Shown: positions 55,100-63,648 of the stretch, piece after piece
Layout: each line of letters starts with the position of its first letter
How positions within the stretch are numbered: the stretch's first letter is position 1
NCBI RefSeq assembly: GCF_037201965.1
Contig: NZ_CP147518.1
Coordinates: forward strand, 6,813,001 to 6,877,000
From: Spirosoma sp. SC4-14
GTDB taxonomy: Bacteria > Bacteroidota > Bacteroidia > Cytophagales > Spirosomataceae
Direction: 5' to 3'
DNA length: 64,000 nt
Translations under genes and position numbers: made by a program
Notes under the pieces: model-generated
The model's input: only the letters and a program-made list of their open reading frames with translations
Told to the model about the DNA's origin: nothing
Database searches by the model: none

Positions 55100-55921
55100 A
55101 TGAAAACGATATTCTTCTCCGCAATTCTATTCGTCGCTACGATTTTTGCCCTGTCGTCCTGCACCAAAAACGACACAGTTACGCCTACTCCTAAAACGTT
55201 CGTGCTGGTACACGGGGCCTGGCAGGCACCCTATGCCTGGCAAGCCGTCAAAGATCAATTAGTTCAGCAAGGCCAGAATGTAATTGTGGTCGAACTGCCC
55301 GGTCACGGAAGTGATAATACCTCGCCCGCTACCCTGTCGATGGATGTATACCGGGACAAAGTGGTGGAGGCAATTAATGCCCTTTCGGACAATGTGATTC
55401 TGGTGGGCCATAGCATGGGCGGGATGGTGGTATCGGCCGTGGCCGAAAAAATCCCCAGCCGCATCGACAAACTGGTGTATGTCGGGGCTTTCTTACCGGC
55501 CAATGGACAATCTCTACTAGCCCTTGCCTCTACCGATAGCACCTCCCAACTGGGACCCGCGTTGATCCCTTCGGCCGACCAGCTTACCCTGGACATAAAG
55601 GCTGAAAATTTAGCCCCCATCTTCATTCAGGACGGATCGGATGCGGTGAAAAAGCAAGTGGTCGATAACTACCGGGCCGAACCGTTCATTCCCTTTACCA
55701 ATCCGGTTATGCTAACGGCAGCCAATTTTGGTACAGTAACCAAATACTACGTATACACGGCTCAGGATCATGCGGTGGGCCTAACTCTGCAAAAACGAAT
55801 GGTGGCAGCGGCTGGTATCAAAAGCACCTATACGCTCAACAGCAGTCACTGCCCATTCCTGTCGATGCCAACGGAGGTGACTACGACGTTACAGACCATT
55901 GCCAAAGGTCTTGGCAACTGA
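55100..55921 (+). CDS. alpha/beta hydrolase lipoprotein
   Basis: 273 residues. Lipobox ALSSC gives a lipidated Cys near residue 21. FVLVHGAWQAPYAW, ELPGHGSDN, nucleophile GHSMGG, Asp in YTAQDHAVG and His in SSHCPFLSMP match the EstC/hydroxynitrile-lyase-like subgroup. It works in the periplasm. 42 bp after the first hydrolase, 54 bp before the SDR gene; likely co-transcribed. Confidence 0.92.
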   Translation: MKTIFFSAILFVATIFALSSCTKNDTVTPTPKTFVLVHGAWQAPYAWQAVKDQLVQQGQNVIVVELPGHGSDNTSPATLSMDVYRDKVVEAINALSDNVILVGHSMGGMVVSAVAEKIPSRIDKLVYVGAFLPANGQSLLALASTDSTSQLGPALIPSADQLTLDIKAENLAPIFIQDGSDAVKKQVVDNYRAEPFIPFTNPVMLTAANFGTVTKYYVYTAQDHAVGLTLQKRMVAAAGIKSTYTLNSSHCPFLSMPTEVTTTLQTIAKGLGN

Positions 55922-55975
55922 CCTCGTTCCTGATTTTTACGTTCAACAGTATGCTAACCTTTTCAACACAGAACC

Positions 55976-56731
55976 ATGAATCGTCTTCAAAACAAAGTAA
56001 CCATTATTACGGGTGGCAGCAGCGGTATCGGCCTGGCAACAGCCAAAGAATTTATTGCCCAGGGTGCCACTGTTCTGATTACCGGACGCAGCCAGAAATC
56101 GCTGGACCAGATCACTGCCGAGCTGGGGGAAAGAGCACTTGGTATCGTTTGGGACGCCAGTATTCCGGGCAATGCGAACCATTTGTCAGAATTTGTGCAG
56201 GCCAATTTCTCCACTATCGACATTCTGTTCATCAATGCCGGTGTGGCCAAATTTGCCCCTTTCGAGGCCATGACCGAAACGATCTACGACGAAAGCATGA
56301 ACACCAATGTCAAAGCGGCTTATTTTACCATTCAAACGCTGGTGCCTTTTTTCAAAAATGGCGGGTCTATCATCCTGAACACCTCCATCAATGCCCACGT
56401 TGGTGCCCCCGGCGCGAGCGTATATGCTGCCACAAAAGGAGCCCTGTTGACAATGGCCAAAAACCTATCGACAGAGCTAATCGGTCGCCAGATACGTGTC
56501 AACGCCATTAGCCCCGGCCCGATCGATACGTCTCTGCATAGTGCCGCTAAACTCGGTATTTCGGATCAACAGCTAACTCAGATGAATCAGGGAATTGTTG
56601 AGGCCATTCCGCTGGGCCGCTTCGGTCGACCAGAAGAAATTGCCAAGGTTGTTCTGTTCTTTGCCTCCGACGATTCGTCATTTGTAGTCGGTGCCGAGTT
56701 AATTGTAGATGGTGGCATGTCGATGGGCTAA
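55976..56731 (+). CDS. short-chain dehydrogenase/reductase
   Basis: 251 residues. The NAD(P) loop is TGGSSGIGLATAKEF, with NAG in FINAGVAKFAP, catalytic Ser in NTSINAHVGAP, and Tyr-x3-Lys in YAATKGALL. C-terminal VVGAELIVDGGMSMG is typical. It oxidises or reduces a small carbonyl or alcohol in the cytoplasm. ITGRSQ after strand 2 has Arg, hinting at NADP(H). Third gene of the run. Confidence 0.95.
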   Translation: MNRLQNKVTIITGGSSGIGLATAKEFIAQGATVLITGRSQKSLDQITAELGERALGIVWDASIPGNANHLSEFVQANFSTIDILFINAGVAKFAPFEAMTETIYDESMNTNVKAAYFTIQTLVPFFKNGGSIILNTSINAHVGAPGASVYAATKGALLTMAKNLSTELIGRQIRVNAISPGPIDTSLHSAAKLGISDQQLTQMNQGIVEAIPLGRFGRPEEIAKVVLFFASDDSSFVVGAELIVDGGMSMG

Positions 56732-56834
56732 TGTAAACCCAGAAAGCTGCCGAATAACAGAAGCAGTAGAAATACCCGAATTCAAAAAATCTCAACCAAA
56801 CACAGTTAACCGCGCTCATGGCGCACCCCCCAGT

Positions 56835-57578
56835 ATGACAATGACCCTTTCAACCCCCTCAAAAGCAGACGCTCAATCGACTAAAACGGGCGTAACCAAT
56901 GTAGTTCTCGTTCACGGTGCCTTTGCCGACGGATCAAGCTGGTCCAAAGTGATTCCGCTGCTGGAAGCCAAAGGCCTTACCGTCATTTCGGTGCAAAATC
57001 CACTCACATCGCTAGCCGACGACGTGGCAGCCGCTAAACGAGCCATCGCCTTGCAAAATGGTCCCGTATTGTTGGTTGGCCATTCGTGGGGTGGCGCGGT
57101 GATTACCGAAGCGGGCAACGATCCCAACGTAGCGGGTCTGGTTTATGTGGCGGCTGGCGCGCCGGATGAAGGGCAGTCATTTGGCGAAATGAGCCAGTTA
57201 GCTCCTGCAGCACCGGGTACAGCGGAAATAAGACCTGATGCGTCTGGTTTTCTTTCGCTAACCGCCCAAGGAATCAAGGACGATTTTGCGCAGGACCTGT
57301 CCGCAGCAGAAACTCATCTGATGTTCGCAACACAAGGGCCCTGGTCGGCCAAAGCCCTGGGTGACAAGATCTCGAAAGCGGCCTGGAAAACCAAGCCCTC
57401 CTGGTATATTGCGGCCAGCGAAGACCGCATGATCAATCCCGATCTGCAACAGGCATTAGCGCAGAAAATAAAGGCAACGGTCCTTACGCTCAAAACCAGC
57501 CATGTTCCCATGGTTTCGCAGCCGGAGAAAGTAGCCGCTTTCATTCTGGAGGCTGCCAGCCAGACAAACATACTGTAG
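56835..57578 (+). CDS. alpha/beta hydrolase, signal peptide apparently lost
   Basis: 247 residues from ATG 56835 (MTMTLSTPSKADAQSTKTGV). A longer reading to 56709 would overlap the SDR gene. Relatives I recall start with a signal peptide ending AQ and then the same TKTGVTNVVLVHGAFADGSS; here only the Ala-Gln region remains, so the protein is probably cytoplasmic or secretion-deficient. Nucleophile GHSWGG, Asp in AASEDRMINPDL, His in TSHVPMVSQP. Last gene of the run, with a strong terminator. Confidence 0.88.
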   Translation: MTMTLSTPSKADAQSTKTGVTNVVLVHGAFADGSSWSKVIPLLEAKGLTVISVQNPLTSLADDVAAAKRAIALQNGPVLLVGHSWGGAVITEAGNDPNVAGLVYVAAGAPDEGQSFGEMSQLAPAAPGTAEIRPDASGFLSLTAQGIKDDFAQDLSAAETHLMFATQGPWSAKALGDKISKAAWKTKPSWYIAASEDRMINPDLQQALAQKIKATVLTLKTSHVPMVSQPEKVAAFILEAASQTNIL

Positions 57579-57584
57579 ATAAAG

Positions 57585-57623
57585 CATCAAATCCCGCTCT
57601 TAGTTTAAGAGCAGGATTTGATG
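57585..57623 (+). terminator. terminator of the hydrolase/SDR operon
   Basis: Arms 57585-57602 (CATCAAATCCCGCTCTTA) and 57606-57623 pair at 17 of 18 positions with a 3-nt loop. It starts 7 nt past the last hydrolase stop. Confidence 0.85.
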
Positions 57624-57740
57624 AATTGAGATCAGGTTGCAGAGAAATACAAGTAGAGCAAAGAGCACTACGCTCAGTTGCAGAGAGCCTAAAACGATGA
57701 ATCTCAGCGCTCTGTTCGGTTTAAAAGCCTGTTAGGCCGA

Positions 57741-59297
57741 TTAATAGCCCGGATTCTGATACATCCCCGTCGGATTCAGCTTATACTCGTTGAACGGAAT
57801 CGGATAATAATAATCTTTCGTTCCGAAGTTTGAGAGCTGAGCGGCACCATAATCAGCCTGGCTTTTCGACTTAAAATACGCAACCAGTTCGTCGGCCGTA
57901 AAGAACCGGAGCAGATCGAACCAGCGCTGGTTTTCGAAGGCCAGTTCCACGCGCCGTTCGTGCAGAATCGCCAGCTTCAGGGTTGGGTATTTGGCGCTGT
58001 ACGTCGGATCGTTTTTGGCAACATTGTAGAGCGGCAAACCCGCCCGTTCGCGTACCTGATCAAGAAAACTAATCGCCGTAGCGTCGTCGCCCAGGTACAT
58101 ATTGACCTCCGCCAGCATCAGAATCAGGTCGGCATACCGAATCAGCAGCCAGTCGTTACCTCCGTAGCCGCTGGTTCCGGCCGTCGAACTGGCATCCCGG
58201 TACTTCGTAATGAAATAGTCTTTCACTACGGCCGCATTGGCGTACTTAATCGAAAAATCTTTCCGAGCATCGCCCGTTTCATAGTCTTTTACCAGATCGC
58301 TCTTCACGTTTCCGCCTACACCGGTTGTGGTTTTCAGCGAATTGATGGTTTCGCCCTGTGCCTGGTTATTAGCCGCAATGCTCGACGAATAGTTGATATC
58401 GCCCTGTTTGTAAACGATCTGGAAAATTGCTTCGGGGTTGGTGGTTTTCTTCGCCACATCGAACACATCGGCATACGGAATTTCCTTCAGCGTTCCGAAT
58501 GTCCGCTTAGCATAGGCATTCATCAGGTAGGTTTTCGCCTGATTCAGGTTCGTTGCCCGATTCGCCTGATCGAGCGTAGTAGCCATTGTCAGATAAACCT
58601 GACCTAACAGCGCATTTCCAGCTACTTTCGACACCCGACCTTTGTCGGCAGCCGCCCGAACGTCGGGAAGCGGACTGTTCACAACGTCGGTTAAGTCGGC
58701 CACAATCTGCTTGTACACGTTCTCTTTTTTCTCCCGGAATGTGTTTGCGTTAACTTCATCGACGGTGTTCAGCGGCTTGGTTACCAATGGCACATCGCCC
58801 CATTTCCGAACCAGGTGGAAATAGATAAGAGCCCGAATAAACTTGGCTTCGGCCTGATATTGCGCTTTCGTATCGGCATTGGCAAACGTCACATTTTCTG
58901 ATCCGGCCAGCACACTATTGGCCCGCGTAATGATCTGGTACAGAGCCGTCCAGTGCGTTTGCAGGTACGAATTATTAGGCAGCAGCGAAAAATCGTTGAA
59001 CTGAAACGGCTCGCCCGCATTCGACTGGTTGTCGTTACGACCGGCATTGTCCGAACGCTCTTCGGCATATAACGCACTGCCTTCGGCAATACCGCTATTA
59101 CTCCGTAGCGCATTGTACACACCATTTACGGCCAGTAGCACATCGTTTTCTGTTTTGTAATAATCAGACGTGGCAATGGCATTGGGGTTGGTTTCGACCA
59201 GAAAATCCTGACTACACGAAACCATCAGAAGCAAAAGCCCCCCAACCCCCCAAAGGGGGGCTTTAATGAATTGATTTATCCTGGAAATAGAAAACAT
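57741..59297 (-). CDS. SusD/RagB nutrient-binding outer membrane lipoprotein
   Basis: 518 residues from ATG 59297. The lipobox LMVSC gives Cys ~28, then SQDFLVETNPNAIATSDYYK, the typical SusD start. TPR helices and the SusD C-terminal region follow (ERRVELAFENQRWFDLLRF near 450; YYYPIPFNEYKLNP near the end). It binds glycan or peptide for the partner SusC porin. The signal peptide is encoded by a G/C palindrome (59233-59264). Directly downstream of susC on the same strand. Confidence 0.97.
   Translation of the reverse strand: MFSISRINQFIKAPLWGVGGLLLLMVSCSQDFLVETNPNAIATSDYYKTENDVLLAVNGVYNALRSNSGIAEGSALYAEERSDNAGRNDNQSNAGEPFQFNDFSLLPNNSYLQTHWTALYQIITRANSVLAGSENVTFANADTKAQYQAEAKFIRALIYFHLVRKWGDVPLVTKPLNTVDEVNANTFREKKENVYKQIVADLTDVVNSPLPDVRAAADKGRVSKVAGNALLGQVYLTMATTLDQANRATNLNQAKTYLMNAYAKRTFGTLKEIPYADVFDVAKKTTNPEAIFQIVYKQGDINYSSSIAANNQAQGETINSLKTTTGVGGNVKSDLVKDYETGDARKDFSIKYANAAVVKDYFITKYRDASSTAGTSGYGGNDWLLIRYADLILMLAEVNMYLGDDATAISFLDQVRERAGLPLYNVAKNDPTYSAKYPTLKLAILHERRVELAFENQRWFDLLRFFTADELVAYFKSKSQADYGAAQLSNFGTKDYYYPIPFNEYKLNPTGMYQNPGY
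59233..59264 (-). repeat. G/C hairpin repeat inside the SusD signal sequence
   Basis: AAAGCCCCCC (59234-59243) pairs with GGGGGGCTTT (59255-59264), with AACCCCCCAAA in the loop. Read on the minus strand it encodes KAPLWGVGGLLL of the signal peptide. This type of C6/G6 unit is usually intergenic. Confidence 0.8.
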
Positions 59298-59374
59298 AGC
59301 TTCTAACAAAAACCTGTTTAGTGATGATTAATGGGAGCCAGCAGGACGTAGCTACCTCCCCGTTGAGATAGGCA

Positions 59375-62300
59375 TTAAAAAGTGATTTTTGCCCCGATGT
59401 TGTAGCCACGTGCCAGCGGGTATTTGCCATAGTCGACACCCGGTGCCAGGTTAGCCCCGTTGTTGTAATCGACTTCTGGGTTGTAACCTTTGTATTTGGT
59501 GATCGTAAAGGCGTTGTTCACGTTTACATACAGCCGCAGACCACTCACCCGCGCTTTGCTAACGAGGGCAGCAGGCAGGTTATACCCTACAGTGATATTC
59601 GCACAGCGCAGGAACGAGCCATTTTGCAGATAGAATGTCGACAGACGGGTGCTGTTGCTTTGCGTACCTCCCCGCGATGCCCGATACACTTGCCCATTGC
59701 CCGGCTGCGACTCCGACCGGTAGCGGTCGGCCACTACCGAATACTGGTTACCCGAGCCTTCCATATTGAACAGGTAATAGTCCTGACCATCGAGCACCTG
59801 ACTGCCATATACCCCGTTGAACGACATATTGGCATCAAAGGCTTTGTAGTTGGCATTGACCGAGAAGCCATAAGTAAATTTCGGATAGGGCGTTCCAATT
59901 ACCTGCTTGTCGTCGTTGTTTACTACGCCATCGCCATTCACATCCTGAAAAATCAGGTCGCCGGGGCGAAGTGGGTTGGTCGACGCCGTTGAACGAGCGG
60001 GCCCTTTCAGCACATAACCTGCCGGAAACGACTGGGTCGAGGCATTGTAGGCGGCATTGTCGGCGGCAATGTTGTCCATGTCGCTCTGCCGAACCATACC
60101 GATCACCTTAAAGCCATAGAACATACCCACCGGCTGACCTTCCTGCGTAATGTGCGTAATGTAAGAACGTTCGGCACCCGCCACCTGAATCGTGTTGGCA
60201 CCGCCCATGTTCAGTACTTTGTTGCGGTTCAGCGAGATGTTTCCGCTCAGGCCCAGTTTGAAATCTGGTGTCGAAATGGCCTTCCCGTCGATCTGTAATT
60301 CAACGCCCTGGTTACGGATTTTCGAATCGCGCAGGTTGGTCAGAATGCTGGTTGTGCCCGAAATAGCCGAGATCGGCTGGTTGAACAACAGGTTATAGGA
60401 GTAGCTCAGATAACCGTTGGCAATCAGGAACAGCCGGTTGTTCAGCAGGCCCACATCCAAACCCAGGTTATATTGCGATGTCGACTCCCAGCCGAGTTTC
60501 TGGTCTTTGATCGGTCCCGGATAAAACGCCGTCTGAATCGTTCCTGAGCCAAAAACGGCACCGGTCGGGCTGGCCATCGTTTGCAGGTAGTTGTAGTTAC
60601 CCACGTTGTAGTTACCGGTAAGCCCCCAGCTAGCCCGCAGTTTGAGTGTCGAAGCAGCCCCCAGCCAATCGTTATAGAACGGTTCGTTCGAGATGGTCCA
60701 GCCAGCCGACAACGACGGAAAATTACCCCAGCGGTTCAGTGGCCCGAAGCGCGATGACCCATCCGTCCGAAAAGCGGCCGTCAGGTAGTAGCGGTCGTCG
60801 TAGTTATATTCGGCACGCGCCAGATACGACAGCAACGTTTCTTCCTGCTTGCCCGTACCCGTAAAGCCGACGCTACTGGTCGTCGTGCTCGTGTTCAGGT
60901 AGAAATTCGTCGGGTCGGCGCCTTTGGCGGTAATCTCCTGAACGGCATCGTTCTGGAAACCCTGCGCCGATACGCTGATCTGATCGAGATTGGTTTTCTG
61001 GGCCGTATAACCAACCAGGCCATTTACCCGGTGTTTACCGAACTGTTTGGCATAGGTTGCCGTAAATTCGGCCAGCAGGTTTTGCGTGTTGAGCGTTAAG
61101 GCCGTAGCCGTAGCTGCTGCAATGGCCTGGGGCGAATAGGGCGGATTGTTGCCACTGCTCAGGCTTGTTGGCAGGTAGTATTCGTATTTTTCGTTATAGG
61201 TCTGTAAACCCACGTTGGCTTTAGCAATCAGGCCGGGAATGATTTCGTAGCTGGCCGTTGCGTTATACGTACCCCGCAATCCTTTCCGCGTGATGTTGGT
61301 TTCTTCGGCGATAGCTACCGGGTTTTCGATGGTCTGATACCCATAGGCCGACTGCTGGGATGCCATTTCGTTTTTAATCAGGTTACCGTTGTCATCGCGA
61401 GCCCGGAAAATAGGGGCATAAATCAATGCGCCCAGAATAGGCCCCTGGTTAAAGCGACCTTCCTGCACTTCGCGGCTGTTGGTCGCTGTCACGAAAATGC
61501 TCGTACCTACCTTGAATTTTTTGCTTATCTCGCTGTCTATATTAGCCCGGAAGTTCAGACGTTCCTGCCTGGTCGCAACAATAATCCCCTGCTGGTTCTG
61601 ATAGCCCCCACTGATCAGATACCGCGTTCCGTTGCTACCACCCGAAAATGTCAGGTTATGGCGACTTACGGGCGCGTTCCGATACAGCTCGTTCTGCCAG
61701 TCGGTGTTGTATTTGGGCGTAATAAGCTTCTGATTGGCGAAATCGTAAAAATCGGTCGGGATACTTACGGCACTGGCATTCCCGACTTTGGCAATACGGG
61801 TCGCGTTGTCGTCCGAAAACATCGCATCGTTCCAGGGCTTACCGCTATTCTGCACCAGATCGCGGTAGGTGTTGTTCCGCCCGTCGATTACCAGTTGGGC
61901 AAAACCGCTGGCATCGAGCAGTTTTACTTTTTTGGCTAGTTGGTTGATGCCATACTGATATTCGTAATCGAATTTCCCTTTGCCATCCTTACCGCGTTTG
62001 GTCGTAATCAGGACCACACCGCCCGACGCCCGCGAACCGTAGATGGCAGCCGAAGCCGCATCTTTCAGAATATCGATACTTTCAATATCGTTCGGGTTGA
62101 TAAACACATCGTTACCGGCCGGAAAACCGTCAATTACGTAGAGTGGGTCCGAACTGGCGTTGATCGAACCAATACCCCGAACCCGGATTTTCGTGCTCAC
62201 ATACGGTGCACCGCTCACCTGCGAAACCTGCACACCAGCCAGCTTACCTACCAGCGCCTGACCCAGAGTTGGAGCCGATACGTTCAGTTCGCGGGCTTTC

Positions 62301-62725
62301 ACGTTGGCAACCGCACCCGTCAGATCACTTTTCCGAAGGGTCTGATAACCAACGGCCACCACCTCACTCAACTGGTTTACATCTTCTTTCAACACCACAT
62401 TCAGCGTCTGCTGCTCACTGACTACAAGCTCCTGGGTAGTAAACCCAACCGACGAAAATACCAGCGTTGCGCCCGAATTGACCTCGATCGTAAACCGACC
62501 ATCGGCGTCGGTAACGGTCCCTTTCCGCGTCTGTTTTTCAACAATATTCACCCCCGGAATGGGTTGTTTCTGCTCGTCGGTTACAACACCCGTAATACGG
62601 GCAGCGGGCTTTGCCAGATTGCCAAAAAGAACATTGGCCGCCCTGGTCGTTTGACAGACCAATGGACTGACAGCCAGGATCAGACACAATAAGCACCTGA
62701 GCCCTTCAATTGAGTAGCGATTCAT
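59375..62725 (-). CDS. SusC/RagA TonB-linked outer membrane transporter
   Basis: 1116 residues. Signal peptide; carboxypeptidase-D-like domain (~40-115; ITGVVTDEQKQPIPGVNIVE, GRFTIEVNSG); plug (~125-240; GQALVGKLAGVQVSQVSGAP, IRVRGIGSINASSDPLYVID); then a 22-strand barrel ending LARGYNIGAKITF. It imports a glycan or peptide with TonB energy, with SusD as lid. No glycosidase or sensor (SusR, anti-sigma FecR) is adjacent within the window, so the substrate is open. Confidence 0.97.
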   Translation of the reverse strand: MNRYSIEGLRCLLCLILAVSPLVCQTTRAANVLFGNLAKPAARITGVVTDEQKQPIPGVNIVEKQTRKGTVTDADGRFTIEVNSGATLVFSSVGFTTQELVVSEQQTLNVVLKEDVNQLSEVVAVGYQTLRKSDLTGAVANVKARELNVSAPTLGQALVGKLAGVQVSQVSGAPYVSTKIRVRGIGSINASSDPLYVIDGFPAGNDVFINPNDIESIDILKDAASAAIYGSRASGGVVLITTKRGKDGKGKFDYEYQYGINQLAKKVKLLDASGFAQLVIDGRNNTYRDLVQNSGKPWNDAMFSDDNATRIAKVGNASAVSIPTDFYDFANQKLITPKYNTDWQNELYRNAPVSRHNLTFSGGSNGTRYLISGGYQNQQGIIVATRQERLNFRANIDSEISKKFKVGTSIFVTATNSREVQEGRFNQGPILGALIYAPIFRARDDNGNLIKNEMASQQSAYGYQTIENPVAIAEETNITRKGLRGTYNATASYEIIPGLIAKANVGLQTYNEKYEYYLPTSLSSGNNPPYSPQAIAAATATALTLNTQNLLAEFTATYAKQFGKHRVNGLVGYTAQKTNLDQISVSAQGFQNDAVQEITAKGADPTNFYLNTSTTTSSVGFTGTGKQEETLLSYLARAEYNYDDRYYLTAAFRTDGSSRFGPLNRWGNFPSLSAGWTISNEPFYNDWLGAASTLKLRASWGLTGNYNVGNYNYLQTMASPTGAVFGSGTIQTAFYPGPIKDQKLGWESTSQYNLGLDVGLLNNRLFLIANGYLSYSYNLLFNQPISAISGTTSILTNLRDSKIRNQGVELQIDGKAISTPDFKLGLSGNISLNRNKVLNMGGANTIQVAGAERSYITHITQEGQPVGMFYGFKVIGMVRQSDMDNIAADNAAYNASTQSFPAGYVLKGPARSTASTNPLRPGDLIFQDVNGDGVVNNDDKQVIGTPYPKFTYGFSVNANYKAFDANMSFNGVYGSQVLDGQDYYLFNMEGSGNQYSVVADRYRSESQPGNGQVYRASRGGTQSNSTRLSTFYLQNGSFLRCANITVGYNLPAALVSKARVSGLRLYVNVNNAFTITKYKGYNPEVDYNNGANLAPGVDYGKYPLARGYNIGAKITF

Positions 62726-62778
62726 TTCAAGTTGTATAATTTGGATTAGTTGGTTGTATTCAAAAATTGTTGGGAGCC

Positions 62779-63648
62779 TTACCAGAAGAGGCTCATAAAA
62801 TGCACGTTTTGCCGACGCGACGACGTAACGGCAAGACCCGATTTCAGGTCGTTCAGGAGCGCAAACCCTTCCAGCTCGTCGGCTTTATCGACGTCAATTT
62901 CTTTTATAACTTCCTGCTTCCCAGCAGCGATGGACTTTTTCAAATCCACGAACGTAAAACGCCAGCGCCGTCCTTCTATCTGATTCTGAATCAGCACGAG
63001 TATGCCTTTTGAGGGAATCCAGTGGAGATTTTGAACCCAGGGCGAGCAGGTGAATTTTTTCACCATTACGCCTGGTTCACTGGTTTTTTGGGCTTTGGCC
63101 AGCCGGATCGGGTCATAGAGCCGAACTTCATTGGCTTTATCGCCATAATCGGCTGTGGCAACATACCACTTGTTCTGATACTGAACGTATTCGGGCCGGG
63201 TGCCCTGAATGCAGGCATCATCTTCGATGGTACTTAACAGATTGCCATCGAGGGTGCCGGAGCGCAGCAGTCCGGCCCAGTTGACGAGATAAATAACCGC
63301 CCGCCATTTGGTGCCTTCGGGATTGAGCCGAATACTGTTGCCAATAAACGTAGGACCGGTTTTGTTGTAGGCAATTCCTGTTGGGTGATTGATGATATCC
63401 TGCCCATCGACGGTCAGTTTTATTTCCTGCCCGGTATAGGTCAGCGAATCCCCTTTAACCGTATAGGTACGAATCATTCCGACTTCGCGGTCGCCGTAGA
63501 GATAGACCTTGCCCGCCTGATAGCTCACGCCCTGGCAGGCACCCAACGAATCGATGGTGGTTGATTTAGAGAGGATAACATTAACATCAAACCCCAAAAA
63601 GGGAAGTATGCCAATGAAACAGGCTATAAGGCCCAGCAGCAACTTCAT
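62779..63648 (-). CDS. exported beta-propeller-like protein beside SusC
   Basis: 289 residues, with signal peptide (MKLLLGLIACFIGILPFLGF). Repeated beta segments (GVSYQAGKVYLYGDREVGMI, YVQYQNKWYVATADYGDKAN, LHWIPSKGILVLIQNQIEGR) suggest a small beta-propeller or NHL/SMP-30-like fold. Family not recognised. It lies 53 bp upstream of susC on the same strand, so it is probably first gene of the uptake unit and may bind or process its substrate. Confidence 0.7.
   Translation of the reverse strand: MKLLLGLIACFIGILPFLGFDVNVILSKSTTIDSLGACQGVSYQAGKVYLYGDREVGMIRTYTVKGDSLTYTGQEIKLTVDGQDIINHPTGIAYNKTGPTFIGNSIRLNPEGTKWRAVIYLVNWAGLLRSGTLDGNLLSTIEDDACIQGTRPEYVQYQNKWYVATADYGDKANEVRLYDPIRLAKAQKTSEPGVMVKKFTCSPWVQNLHWIPSKGILVLIQNQIEGRRWRFTFVDLKKSIAAGKQEVIKEIDVDKADELEGFALLNDLKSGLAVTSSRRQNVHFMSLFW

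Noticed and set aside
55951-56511. 186-residue open frame overlapping the SDR gene
   Set aside because: Out-of-frame shadow rich in Arg/His/Cys; the SDR frame has all motifs.
57960-58607. 215-residue open frame opposite susD
   Set aside because: Antisense shadow; susD residues are conserved through the stretch.
61940-62692. 250-residue open frame opposite susC
   Set aside because: Shadow of the SusC plug and signal region; no family features, and the minus-strand SusC reading is unmistakable.
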